Assembly (NCBI RefSeq): GCF_000020645.1
Contig: NC_011060.1
Span: 2,122,501-2,186,500, forward strand
DNA from: Pelodictyon phaeoclathratiforme BU-1
GTDB lineage: Bacteria; Bacteroidota; Chlorobiia; Chlorobiales; Chlorobiaceae
Length of the DNA: 64,000 nt
Reading direction: 5' to 3'
The notes beneath the pieces were generated by a model. It ran no database searches and was not told the DNA's origin. It saw nothing but the letters and a program-made list of their open reading frames with translations. Below, one piece after another: positions 44,722 through 53,169 of the stretch (position 1 is the first letter of the stretch; each line of letters starts with the position of its first letter). The position numbers and the translations under genes were made by a program.

Positions 44722-45125
44722 CCGCACTGGCACTCGGCGCATCACTGCTGAGCAGCAGCATCTTCACCACACCACTCATCGCAAAAGAGAGTGAGTGCAA
44801 CATCCACCAGGGCCCCTGCACCATCACCTCAGGGAGCCACAGTTATACGCTCAACATTGAACCAAAACCAGTGAGCGCGATGAAGGAGCTCACCTTCAGC
44901 GTAACGGTAACCCCATGCAACAGGCTATCAGACAAGCTGCTGCTCGACCTTTCCATGCCGGGTATGCCGATGGGCAAAAATCAGGTAACCCTTGTCAGAA
45001 AAAGTGGCTGCAGTTACGAGGGTAAAGGAATTATTGTCCGCTGCATGAGCGGGCGCACGCTCTGGAAGGTGACCATTCTCGCCGATGAACCCACAAATCC
45101 GGCATTTATCTTCAATGTCAGATAG
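44700..45125 (+). CDS. Secreted protein of unknown function in the cbb3 operon
   Basis: The 141-residue protein has a signal peptide (VAALALGASLLSSSIFTTPL, about 7-26) and a small beta-rich periplasmic domain with five cysteines after the leader and a Met-rich turn (LSMPGMPMGKN). The arrangement recalls periplasmic domains related to FixH or YtkA. Met and Cys clusters could bind copper, which fits its place between ccoH and the copper ATPase gene ccoI, but this is inference. It overlaps ccoH by 22 bases and ccoI by 11, so it is clearly part of the operon. Confidence 0.7.
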   Translation: MVFRRTVAALALGASLLSSSIFTTPLIAKESECNIHQGPCTITSGSHSYTLNIEPKPVSAMKELTFSVTVTPCNRLSDKLLLDLSMPGMPMGKNQVTLVRKSGCSYEGKGIIVRCMSGRTLWKVTILADEPTNPAFIFNVR

Positions 45126-47541
45126 CGGACTGATATCTGACGAAAAGGTGCGCTGCGACCACTGCCTTCAGGAGACAAGCAGGGCATCGGCCATAACCGC
45201 CCTTATCGACGGTGAGACCAGGTTCTTCTGCTGTCATGGCTGCCTCGGCGTCTACGAACTTGTTCACAGCAATTCACTCGACGCCTTCTACGACAAGCGC
45301 TGTGACTGGCAGCCAGGCCCTCCGCACACATCTGTAAAACTTGAAGCCGCCGCCTTTCGAGACAGCGTGACCCTTACCGACACCGGGAGTAGCATTGAGC
45401 TCCTCCTCTCGGGCATACGATGCGCCTCATGTGTCTGGCTTATCGAAAAATTTCTGATGAAACAGGAGGGGATTCTTTCAGCAAGAGTCAACTATGCCAC
45501 ACACAAGGCAACCATCACCTGGTCTTCCGATACCATCTCTCTCGACACAATTCTTCAGGCCCTCCATTCCATCGGCTACCTGCCACACCCTGGCCGTGGC
45601 AACAGCCAGAGTGATTTGGCAGCAAAAGAAAAACAGGATTTACTGCTGCGTTTCGGCACTGCCGCATTTTTTTCCATGCAGCTCATGCTCTTTATTGCCG
45701 CACTCTATGCCGGATTTTTCGAGGGAATGGAGGCACGCTTCAAACTTGCCTTTCAGCTCATCTCATGGGCACTCGCCACCCCGGTGCTCTTCTACTCCGG
45801 CTACCCCTTTCTGGCAAGCGCGTTTCGCTCTCTGAGGCAATGGTCGTTTACTATGGATGTGCTCATTGCTCTTGGCTCTCTCTCGGCCTACTGCTACAGC
45901 ATTGCCATGATCGTTCAGGGCGGCGAAGTATTTTTCGATACCTCCGCCATGATCATCACCTTCATTCTTCTGGGCCGGTTTCTGGAGGCCGGGTCGCGCC
46001 TCAAGGCAGGTAACGCCATTGCTGAACTTGCCGAGCTGCAGCCACATGAAGCACTCCTCATCTCCGAAAACGGAGAAACAGCCTTGGTCTCTCTTGATAC
46101 CATCAAGATTGGAGATCATGTGGAGATCATCCCCGGAGAGCGAATTCCGCTCGACGGGAGAGTCGTGGATGGCGAAGCGGAGGTCAACGAGTCCATGCTC
46201 ACCGGAGAGTCAAACCCGGTTTTAAAAGAGGCGGGAAGCAACGTTTTCGCCGGAAGTTTTTCCATGAACGGTCGGCTCCGCATCTGCGTAACCGAAAACG
46301 CCAGCAGCACCCTGCTTGCACAGATCATTCGCACCGTCGAGGATGCACAGGCACGCAAGGCGCCGATTCAGGGAATTGCCGACAAAACTGCCGGTTATTT
46401 TGTGCCCGCAATCATCATCCTTTCCATTGCCACCTTTCTGTACTGGAAAGTCATTGCAGGAAGTACGGTCATTGCTTTGATGAACGCCGTCTCGGTACTC
46501 GTCATCGCCTGTCCCTGCGCACTTGGTCTGGCAACACCGCTTGCCATTCTGATCGGCACTACCGCTGTCGGCAAGAGAGGCATTCTGGTTAAAGGTGGCG
46601 ATATTTTTGAAACCGTCTCAAAAATCACCACCGTCGTGCTCGATAAAACAGGCACCATCACCACCGGAAAACCCTCAATAACCGACCTGCACGACTACGG
46701 CCTCACTCCCGCGTTGGTACAACATATCGCCTCGCTTGAAGCGGCCTCGGAGCACCCCACCGGACGTGCCATCGTCGCTTCATGGCAGGGAGAACTCCTG
46801 AAAACCGTGCAGTTCAGGGCAACACCGGGCAGAGGAGTTTCAGGGATCATTGAAGGAACCCTCTGGCAGGCAGGATCGAGAGCCTTCATGGCACAGGAAA
46901 AAGTTGAGCTTCAACCGTTCCAGGAAAGCTGCGCCTCGGCACTCGAAGCTGAAGGAAAAACCGTGGTGATGGTCGCCTGCGGCCACAAGCTTGCCGGTAT
47001 CATCGGCCTCATTGATGACCTGCGCCCGGATGCCCTTCCCCTGATAGCCGGGCTCCGCAAAAAAGGGCTATCGCTCAAAATCCTCACCGGCGACAATCAG
47101 GGAGTAGCCAACTACATCGCTGCAAAATGCGGCATCACCGACGTACAGGCCGGGCTCGGACCTCTTGAAAAAGCGGCGGTTATCCGCGACCTGAAAGCAA
47201 AGGGAATGTGCGTCATGATGGTCGGAGATGGCATCAATGACGCGCCAGCTCTGACCGAAGCCGATATCGGAGTCACCCTCGGCCACGCTTCCGCCATCGC
47301 CCTCGAAAGCGCCAGTGTTACCATCCTGAACGATGACCTCCGGCTCATCAACACCCTGACAGAAAGCTCATCTCGCTGTTTTTCCATCATCCGGCAGAAT
47401 CTTGTCTGGGCCTTTTCGTATAATCTCATAGCGCTGCCACTTGCCGTATCAGGAGTGTTGCACCCCATCATCTCCGCACTCCTGATGGCAAGCAGCTCCC
47501 TTGTGGTGGTTGGCAACTCCCTGCGCCTGAAAAACATCTGA
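45115..47541 (+). CDS. ccoI: Copper-transporting P1B-type ATPase CcoI
   Basis: CcoI is the P-type ATPase that exports copper for CuB insertion into cbb3 oxidase. The 808-residue product (ATG 45115) begins with a cysteine-rich region (CDHCLQE, then FFCCHGCLG), followed by a heavy-metal-binding domain (GIRCASCVWLIEK), membrane helices, the TGES motif, the CPC transport motif (IACPCALGLATP), the phosphorylation site DKTGTITTGKP and the hinge VGDGINDAPAL. This is the CcoI/FixI subtype. A start at 45085 is possible but overlaps the previous gene further. Confidence 0.96.
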   Translation: MSDSGLISDEKVRCDHCLQETSRASAITALIDGETRFFCCHGCLGVYELVHSNSLDAFYDKRCDWQPGPPHTSVKLEAAAFRDSVTLTDTGSSIELLLSGIRCASCVWLIEKFLMKQEGILSARVNYATHKATITWSSDTISLDTILQALHSIGYLPHPGRGNSQSDLAAKEKQDLLLRFGTAAFFSMQLMLFIAALYAGFFEGMEARFKLAFQLISWALATPVLFYSGYPFLASAFRSLRQWSFTMDVLIALGSLSAYCYSIAMIVQGGEVFFDTSAMIITFILLGRFLEAGSRLKAGNAIAELAELQPHEALLISENGETALVSLDTIKIGDHVEIIPGERIPLDGRVVDGEAEVNESMLTGESNPVLKEAGSNVFAGSFSMNGRLRICVTENASSTLLAQIIRTVEDAQARKAPIQGIADKTAGYFVPAIIILSIATFLYWKVIAGSTVIALMNAVSVLVIACPCALGLATPLAILIGTTAVGKRGILVKGGDIFETVSKITTVVLDKTGTITTGKPSITDLHDYGLTPALVQHIASLEAASEHPTGRAIVASWQGELLKTVQFRATPGRGVSGIIEGTLWQAGSRAFMAQEKVELQPFQESCASALEAEGKTVVMVACGHKLAGIIGLIDDLRPDALPLIAGLRKKGLSLKILTGDNQGVANYIAAKCGITDVQAGLGPLEKAAVIRDLKAKGMCVMMVGDGINDAPALTEADIGVTLGHASAIALESASVTILNDDLRLINTLTESSSRCFSIIRQNLVWAFSYNLIALPLAVSGVLHPIISALLMASSSLVVVGNSLRLKNI

Positions 47542-47554
47542 CTGAGGAACCATC

Positions 47555-47746
47555 ATGTACGCAACATTTTTTTTGATCGGCATTGGTCTTTTTGTCGGAG
47601 TCGCCGCATGGTTTCTCTTCATCTGGGCCGTAAAAAGCGGCCAGTTCGACGACCCCGAAGCTCCCAAATACCGGATGCTTGACGATGATGACGAACTGGC
47701 AAACCCCTTGAAACCTGCAAAGCCTGCAAAGAAAAAAAACCCATGA
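47555..47746 (+). CDS. ccoS: cbb3 oxidase maturation protein CcoS
   Basis: CcoS is a small membrane protein needed for cofactor insertion into CcoN. This 63-residue protein has one helix (FFLIGIGLFVGVAAWFLFIW, about 5-24) followed by AVKSGQFDDPEAPKYRMLDD, the characteristic CcoS sequence. It ends in a lysine-rich tail. It lies 13 bases after ccoI and overlaps the next gene by 4. Confidence 0.96.
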   Translation: MYATFFLIGIGLFVGVAAWFLFIWAVKSGQFDDPEAPKYRMLDDDDELANPLKPAKPAKKKNP

Positions 47747-48420
47747 CCATCACCCCCCTTCTCGCCATGCTTCTCTCCGGTCTTGCCGGAGGATTCGGTC
47801 ACTGCATCAGTATGTGCGGCCCGGTTGTTGCCGCCTTCAGCGTTGGTGAAACCCGTAAAGGGATACTCCACCACCTGCTCTACAACCTCGGACGCATCAC
47901 CACCTACACCATCCTCGGCGCTGTGGCTGGCCTCTCAGGCTCATTTCTGCTCCTTACCGCCTCCATCGAGCCTCTCCAACGCGCCATCATGATCATTGCT
48001 GGTCTCTCCATCATCCTCATGGGGCTCTCCACAGCAGAGTGGCTGCCACTACCGAAACAATTCACCAGTTGCTCAACCGGCGTTTCAGTAATTCAGCGCA
48101 TCATGGCCCTCTTCAAAGCCCCACGCTCCGTCGGCGCCTACTACCCGATGGGCATCGTCCTCGGCTTTCTCCCCTGCGGCCTCACCTATACCGCCCTGCT
48201 CGCCGCTGCACGAGCCGCCATGGAGGCAGAGAACCCCTTTGCCGGAATGATGCAGGGCGCCCTGATGATGATGCTCTTCGGCATCGGCACTGCACCAGCG
48301 CTGATTCTTGTCGGGAAAGTGGTGAACAGCATCAGCAACAAAACTCGAAAATGGTTTTACCGGGTGGCCAGCCTGATTATGATTGCTACGGGTGTGTGGT
48401 TTGTGGTGTCGGGGTGGTGA
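47743..48420 (+). CDS. TauE/SafE-like membrane protein of the cbb3 operon
   Basis: The 225-residue protein has six membrane helices and the pattern of the PF13386-type family often found behind ccoS: LAGGFGHCISMCGPVVAAFS near residue 15 and LGFLPCGLTYTALLAAA near 143. The conserved cysteines in GHCxxMCGP and PCGL suggest a metal or redox role; members of this group have been linked to copper supply. It overlaps ccoS by 4 bases and ends the operon. Confidence 0.85.
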   Translation: MTITPLLAMLLSGLAGGFGHCISMCGPVVAAFSVGETRKGILHHLLYNLGRITTYTILGAVAGLSGSFLLLTASIEPLQRAIMIIAGLSIILMGLSTAEWLPLPKQFTSCSTGVSVIQRIMALFKAPRSVGAYYPMGIVLGFLPCGLTYTALLAAARAAMEAENPFAGMMQGALMMMLFGIGTAPALILVGKVVNSISNKTRKWFYRVASLIMIATGVWFVVSGW

Positions 48421-48450
48421 GAGGAAGGTGGGTCAACGAGGCTGGACAGT

Positions 48451-48570
48451 TTCAGACGTCTTAAGAAATACTTGAACAATCCGATTATATAAGCGATGAT
48501 GAATATCTCAGAAGCATTAACGGTATGGTTCAAAGCCTTAACGATGAAAAAACGAACCCCCGGAGATGCC
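48451..48570 (+). pseudogene. Possible relic of an antitoxin-like gene
   Basis: Two short frames join by a frame change near 48483. The first reads RRLKKYLNNP; the second reads SDDEYLRSINGMVQSLNDEK. The phrase DEEY..SI.GM..S is familiar from C-termini of small antitoxin-type proteins, but only about 35 residues can be read, without a start. It may be chance. The rest of 48421-48667 shows nothing else. Confidence 0.25.
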
Positions 48571-48667
48571 TTTCCTTTTGTCAGCCGTGTAACACCTTGA
48601 TTTCAGTATTATTAACCAAAATGCTGTACGATATTAACCTGCGAACGATACTCTGGAGATGAACAGT

Positions 48668-48847
48668 ATGATCAAAAAAACCTTGTGCAAGCTTGACAAG
48701 CACGATATGGAAGAAAACATGGATACGATCATGAAGCTGGTTGCCAAGCCCCACTATCTTTGCGGCAAGTGCGCAAGAGTGGCAACAAAGAAAAAATATC
48801 TTTGCAAACCGGTCAAAATCAAATCATCAGAAAAAAAAGAGGAGTGA
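48668..48847 (+). CDS. Small cysteine-containing basic protein
   Basis: I do not recognise this 59-residue protein. ATG 48668 is preferred to ATG 48659 because CTGGAG lies 9 bases upstream of it. It has cysteines at LCKLDKHD, YLCGKCAR and KYLCKPVK, the second a CxxC pair, and ends in a run of charged residues. A small metal-binding protein is possible. The gene stands alone on the + strand. Confidence 0.6.
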   Translation: MIKKTLCKLDKHDMEENMDTIMKLVAKPHYLCGKCARVATKKKYLCKPVKIKSSEKKEE

Positions 48848-48960
48848 TAACATGTGCAATCCCTGACAGTCAGTCAGCTCCTCAGGAAAGAAACCCGAAG
48901 AGCCTTCAAAGGTGTACTCTGGCTTGACAATACAATCCCCTGCAGCAATAACAGCTTGGC

Positions 48961-49077
48961 TTACCATTTGTACCCGCTGCTTTTCAGCCATTTTTTTGCC
49001 TTCGATTCTCCAAGTCTGGCGGCACTCACGAAGTCGTCGATGGCCGCTTTTTTGTTTCCCAAAACAAGGAATTTCAT
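48961..49077 (-). pseudogene. Possible C-terminal relic of a TPR-like protein
   Basis: On the - strand 38 codons read with protein-like texture: NKKAAIDDFVSAARLGESKA and then KKWLKSSGYKW before a stop at 48961. Such an ending resembles the last repeat of TPR/Sel1-type proteins. There is no convincing start or upstream part. The stretch 48848-49194 otherwise holds nothing I can support; a longer - strand frame there runs through the tRNA-Lys gene and is not credible. Confidence 0.25.
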
Positions 49078-49194
49078 AAAAACACAAAATATATTTTGCT
49101 GAAACGGAAAGCCTGTACACAATTGAATGCACCCACCGGAGCCATAGAAACAATAAAGACTTGCAAGCCGAAACCTGCAAGTCTTTATTTGTTA

Positions 49195-49269
49195 TGGTGC
49201 ACCCGGGAGGACTCGAACCTCCAACCCATTGATTAAGAGTCAATTGCTCTACCATTGAGCCACGGGTGC
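49195..49269 (-). tRNA. tRNA-Lys (anticodon CTT)
   Basis: Read on the - strand from 49269: acceptor GCACCCG pairs with CGGGTGC, the D arm has GCTC/GAGC, the anticodon stem ATTGA/TCAAT encloses loop CTCTTAA, and the T arm is GGAGG-TTCGAGT-CCTCC. Discriminator A is followed by an encoded CCA at 49197-49195. Confidence 0.95.
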
Positions 49270-49276
49270 AGAAAAT

Positions 49277-49639
49277 CTATTTTGCCGGCAGCGCAGGAAT
49301 CACGGGTGCCGGAGAAACAGGTGCGGAGGGCACTTTGTTTGCCGATGGCGCTGGCATTGCAGGAACATTCTGCTGCATACTACCTTCAGGTGCCTCTTTC
49401 ACAGTTCTTCCTGGAAGCGTAAATGCGGCGACAAAACAGAGCAGCATCACGGTTGCTGCAAGAATAGCCGTCATCTTGCTTAAAAAATCACCAGTCCTTC
49501 TTACGCCAAGCGTCTGAACGGTGCCAAGGCTTGCAATACCACCTGTCAAACCACTGCCACTTTTAGGGCTCTGTAATAAAATAACCCCTATCAGCAGAAT
49601 CGATGCAAGTAAACCGACAATGACAATGAAAACATGCAT
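49277..49639 (-). CDS. secG: Preprotein translocase subunit SecG
   Basis: SecG supports SecYE in protein export across the inner membrane. The 120-residue product has two membrane helices (VFIVIVGLLASILLIGVILL, about 3-22, and MTAILAATVMLLCFVAAFTL, about 55-74) with the family linker QSPKSGSGLTGGIASLG between them. A Pro/Ala-rich tail follows, common in green sulfur bacteria and Bacteroidota. It starts 7 bases beyond tRNA-Lys on the same strand (tRNA downstream), so the two may be co-transcribed. Confidence 0.95.
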   Translation of the reverse strand: MHVFIVIVGLLASILLIGVILLQSPKSGSGLTGGIASLGTVQTLGVRRTGDFLSKMTAILAATVMLLCFVAAFTLPGRTVKEAPEGSMQQNVPAMPAPSANKVPSAPVSPAPVIPALPAK

Positions 49640-49728
49640 TTCCAGCCGCTTTAATAAATTTGCAAATATCGTATCTTCACATGAAGAAGGCCTTAATTTA
49701 GCAACTTTTAAAAAATATCCAAATCGCG

Positions 49729-49968
49729 ATGGCTGATGCTGCCAAAATAGTTGTGATAACAGGCCTTGCCATCGTTGTTTTCGGTCTTTTCATGATGGCT
49801 TCCGAGAAGTCAGGCTCGTGGAACTGGTTCAACTGGTTTGGCAATCTTCCTCTCGACATCAAGATAGAACGGGATAATTTCCGGTTTTATTTTCCTCTTG
49901 GCACATCCGTGCTGCTCTCTCTGCTGCTCACGCTTTTTCTTTACCTTTTTAACAAATTTATCCGATAA
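49729..49968 (+). CDS. DUF2905-family small membrane protein
   Basis: The 79-residue protein has two membrane helices ([20 protein letters not shown] and [20 protein letters not shown]) separated by [20 protein letters not shown], the conserved DUF2905 core. The function of this family is unknown. It is divergent from secG (90-base gap) and 10 bases before hisB, with which it likely forms an operon. Confidence 0.88.
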
Positions 49969-49978
49969 CCAATCCAAT

Positions 49979-50581
49979 ATGCCAGAAGAAATCAAAAGGG
50001 CTGCCCGTTCAGCAACGGCAAGCAGAACAACACATGAGACCGATATCACGATAACGGTCACGCTTGATGGCTCCGGAACCAGCTCGGTCAACTCGGGAGT
50101 ACTCTTTCTTGATCATATGCTGACCAATTTCTGTAAACATTCCGGCTTTGACCTTGAGCTGGAGTGCCGGGGAGATCTTGATGTTGATGATCATCACAGC
50201 GTGGAAGACATTGCTCTTGTTCTTGGAAGCACCATTGCTGAAGCGCTTGGCAACAAGCGGGGAATTGGGCGCTATGGCTGGGCAATCATCCCGATGGATG
50301 AAGCTCTGGCGCAGTGTGCCCTTGACCTGGGAGGAAGAAGTTATTGCGTTTTCAATGCAAAATTTAATCGTCCGGTCATTCAGGGCTTTTCAACAGAGAT
50401 GGTGGAGCATTTCTTTATCTCGCTTGCCGGGACATTGAAGGCCAATATCCATCTCTCAATCCTTGAGGGAGAGAATACGCACCACAAGATAGAGGCGCTG
50501 TTCAAAGCGTTTGCCTATGCGATGAAAGCGGCTGTTGCCATAACCGGTACAGAAATTCCTTCGACCAAAGGACAAATTTAG
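49979..50581 (+). CDS. hisB: Imidazoleglycerol-phosphate dehydratase
   Basis: HisB removes water from imidazoleglycerol phosphate in histidine synthesis. The 200-residue single-domain product has the repeated metal-binding motifs [28 protein letters not shown], and later VEHFFISLA and [12 protein letters not shown], which bind two manganese ions. It lacks the phosphatase domain of the E. coli fusion protein. ATG 49979 is used; upstream residues in the same frame lie within the DUF2905 gene. A terminator follows. Confidence 0.97.
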
Positions 50582-50609
50582 CTTTCGCCTCTCATTTCTC
50601 CTCCAATGC

Positions 50610-50645
50610 AAAAGGGCTGCCTCTTCAGGTAGCCCTTTTCTCTTT
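50610..50645 (+). terminator. Intrinsic terminator after hisB
   Basis: AAAAGGGCT (50610-50618) pairs with AGCCCTTTT (50631-50639), extended by GCC/GGT, followed by a T-rich stretch. It may serve both hisB and the convergent rny. Confidence 0.85.
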
Positions 50646-50691
50646 TCTGATTGCCTTTTTCGGGGAACAATCTTGTAGCTGTTAATCCCGC

Positions 50692-52266
50692 TTATTTCGC
50701 GTAAGCAATTGAGCGTTTTTCGCGGATGATGGATACTTTGATCTGTCCAGGATATTGTGCTTCGGATTCAATTTTGTGTGCAATATCATGGGCAAGCACA
50801 TCTGCCTGTGAATCACTCACATTATCGCCTTCAACAATCACTCTGATCTCTCGTCCTGCCTGCAGGGCATAGGTTTTCAGAACCCCCGGAAATCCTTTGG
50901 CGATCTCTTCGAGACTTTCAAGACGCTTGACATTGCCGTCAGCCGTTACCGCACCACGAGCTCCCGGTCGCGAAAGCGAAATGGTGTTGGCGGCATCAAC
51001 GAGATCGGCAAGAGGAGACTCTTTGTTTACATCGCCGTGATGGGCAGCAATCGCATTGAGTACAATGTGGGATTCGTTGAACTTTTTGAGATAATTCATG
51101 GCGGTAATGGCATGGGGCTCGTCGCCTTCCGGCAGCACAAGACCAATATCGTGCAAAAGACCGGCACGTTTGGCAAGTCGGACATCAAGCTTGAGTTCTG
51201 AAGCCATAAGACCGGCTAACATGGCAACTTCACGACTGTGCTGCAGGAGGTTTTGACCATAGACGGTATGAAACTTCATTTTACCGATAAGTGAGACAAT
51301 CTCGGCAGGCATATCGGGAATCTGCAGCGATGAAAGCGCCTCTTCACCGGCGCTGATGATGACATCATCAATCTCTTTTTTCGCATCTTCATAGGCTTTT
51401 TCGATAGCCACAGGATGGATGATACCGTCGACAAGAAGCTTCTGGAGAGTCAGTTTGGCAAGTTCTCGACGAAGGGGATCAAAGCAGGAGAGAATAACGA
51501 CCTCAGGTGTATCATCAACAATGATATCAACTCCGGTAGCATTTTCAAATGCCTTGATATTGCGACCTTCACGGCCAATGATGCGACCCTTGAGTTCATC
51601 GCTCTGGATATGAACAACGGAAAGGGCGTTTTCGGTAGCCTGCTCGAAAGAGATGCGCTGAATGGCGGTCAGGAGTGTTTTTTCGGCCAGGCGACCTGCT
51701 TTCTGCTCAGCCTCTTCGTGTATCTGGTGAATGGTCTCGGTCGCTTCCTCTTTTGCCTTTGCCACCATATTGTCGATCAACATCTGGCGAGCCTCTTCAG
51801 CCTGCAGGTTGCTGATGCTTTCAAGACGCTGGTTCTGCTCAACAATGATGCGCTCAAGCTCTGTGGAACGAAGGGTGAGCGACGCAGATACCTGATCAAT
51901 CTCCTTGCGCTGATCCTGAAGTTTGCGCTCAAGATCCTTGACATCCTGGCTCTGTTTTTTCAGTTGAGCCTCCTTCTGTTGTGTCTGCTTCTGCAACTGG
52001 GTGTACTTGTTGTTTTTGATAACAACTTCCTGATCAAACTCCCGACGCTTCTTTTTCCACTCCTGGTTTACTTCGCTGACTTTCAGTTCCTTGTACTCGT
52101 TGGCCTCCTTCTGTGCCTCCTGCACTATCTGAACCGCACGTTCTTCTGCTTCAAGCACCTTGGTTGTACCGATCCGCTCAAGAAAGTAACGTCCAACCAA
52201 AAAACCTGCTGCAAAAAAAATCACTGAAGCAAAAACAATCAAAAACAGGTTTATGACTATTCCCAT
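50692..52266 (-). CDS. rny: Ribonuclease Y
   Basis: RNase Y is a membrane-bound endoribonuclease that starts mRNA decay. The 524-residue product has an N-terminal membrane helix (INLFLIVFASVIFFAAGFLV, about 5-24), a long coiled coil (about 30-210), a KH RNA-binding domain (GRIIGREGRNIKAFENATGV, about 226-245) and an HD domain with LLHDIGLV and AIAAHHGD supplying metal ligands. A GGAGG site precedes ATG 52266. It follows the probable 6S RNA gene on the same strand. Confidence 0.96.
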   Translation of the reverse strand: MGIVINLFLIVFASVIFFAAGFLVGRYFLERIGTTKVLEAEERAVQIVQEAQKEANEYKELKVSEVNQEWKKKRREFDQEVVIKNNKYTQLQKQTQQKEAQLKKQSQDVKDLERKLQDQRKEIDQVSASLTLRSTELERIIVEQNQRLESISNLQAEEARQMLIDNMVAKAKEEATETIHQIHEEAEQKAGRLAEKTLLTAIQRISFEQATENALSVVHIQSDELKGRIIGREGRNIKAFENATGVDIIVDDTPEVVILSCFDPLRRELAKLTLQKLLVDGIIHPVAIEKAYEDAKKEIDDVIISAGEEALSSLQIPDMPAEIVSLIGKMKFHTVYGQNLLQHSREVAMLAGLMASELKLDVRLAKRAGLLHDIGLVLPEGDEPHAITAMNYLKKFNESHIVLNAIAAHHGDVNKESPLADLVDAANTISLSRPGARGAVTADGNVKRLESLEEIAKGFPGVLKTYALQAGREIRVIVEGDNVSDSQADVLAHDIAHKIESEAQYPGQIKVSIIREKRSIAYAK

Positions 52267-52321
52267 TAAACTACCTCCATTTTCATGCTCTCATACTTAA
52301 AGATGAGGCACCGTTTTAAAC

Positions 52322-52545
52322 AAAAAAACCGCACCATGAACGAGGCGCGTAAGATCCAAGAACCCGTTATACACGGTGGGCACCTCCTTCAGATTTTTTG
52401 CTTCCAATGGAACAATGTTTCCACTGTTCTTGAAACGCCTGACCCGAAAAAGGTCAGGTACTTTCAACAAGGCCTGCAATCAAAAAGAAGAGTTTGGTTC
52501 CCTGTTTTTTGATGTTAGTTCTTTTACTTACAGACACCCCAATCA
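52322..52545 (-). ncRNA. ssrS: Probable 6S RNA
   Basis: The 312-base gap between zapA and rny holds no frame but strong RNA features on the - strand. Read 5' to 3' there is a hairpin (CCTGACC...GGGTCAGG), a second imperfect hairpin around GTGGAAAC, then GGTGCCCACC...AACGGGTTCTTGG...TTACG. This resembles the conserved 3' part of 6S RNA (CACC...GGGUUC...UUAC). The transcript ends with a terminator, CGCGCC/GGTGCG plus seven Ts (52349-52322). 6S RNA beside zapA is a known arrangement. 6S RNA binds the housekeeping RNA polymerase and dampens transcription in stationary phase. The 5' end is only approximate. Confidence 0.6.
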
Positions 52546-52578
52546 AACGGTGCGGATATTTCTTCTCAATGTAACGGT

Positions 52579-52842
52579 TTATTGCAGATTTTGCCCGATA
52601 AAAACATTCAGTCTGGCAATGTTCTGCCTCAGCAACGCCATCTCCTCTTCAAGTTCGACTTTTTTTTCGGCAAACGAAATTGCCGCAAGCACCGCCAGCT
52701 TTACTGGCTCGAATGTCGGTGCCTTTTCGGCAAAAAGCCGCATCACCCCATCAACATCACGGGCCGCTTTTTCGGTCACTTCCCGTCGGTCAACCTTTAA
52801 GGGATAGCTGTAACCATAAACATTTACATCAATTTTTTCCAT
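52579..52842 (-). CDS. zapA: Cell division protein ZapA
   Basis: ZapA bundles FtsZ filaments at mid-cell. The 87-residue product has an N-terminal beta part (IDVNVYGYSYPLKVD) and a C-terminal coiled coil (EKKVELEEEMALLRQNIARL) as in the family. It lies 4 bases downstream of a coiled-coil gene and upstream of the 6S RNA. Confidence 0.92.
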   Translation of the reverse strand: MEKIDVNVYGYSYPLKVDRREVTEKAARDVDGVMRLFAEKAPTFEPVKLAVLAAISFAEKKVELEEEMALLRQNIARLNVFIGQNLQ

Positions 52843-52846
52843 CTCT

Positions 52847-53155
52847 TTACGACAAGGCCTGATTATTTCTGAGCTCCATCTCTATTTTTTGCAAAATCAG
52901 AACCAGTTTCTGTTTCACCTGCACTTTTTCCGCATAACCAAGCGCTCCTGCGGGAGTGCCGCATACATCAACGGCAGAAGATCCGAGAGTTCCGGGCAAC
53001 TTATAGTTTCTCAAAATATTCTCCAGACTTGAGAGTTCAGATCGCAACACATCATTCTCCTGTTGGCAATCCGTTAACCGGGCAACAAGGAGTTCAATAT
53101 TTTTCTCAAGGAGGCTGACATCACCTGTCATATTTTGCCCATCAAAATCTTGCAT
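52847..53155 (-). CDS. Small coiled-coil protein between pheT and zapA
   Basis: I do not recognise a family in this 102-residue protein. Residues 12-50 form a strong predicted coiled coil (LLEKNIELLVARLTDCQQEN, then LSSLENIL) and a second helix closes the protein (KLVLILQKIEMELRNNQ). Position directly before zapA suggests a divisome partner, in the manner of ZapB, but there is no clear sequence match. Starts at 53155 or at the internal Met9 are both possible. It begins 14 bases after pheT. Confidence 0.7.
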   Translation of the reverse strand: MQDFDGQNMTGDVSLLEKNIELLVARLTDCQQENDVLRSELSSLENILRNYKLPGTLGSSAVDVCGTPAGALGYAEKVQVKQKLVLILQKIEMELRNNQALS

Positions 53156-53169
53156 AGAGACAAAGAGTA

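Noticed and set aside
48827..49255. 142-residue - strand frame
   Set aside because: It runs through the tRNA-Lys gene and ends in a Leu/Phe run; protein-like texture is not continuous.
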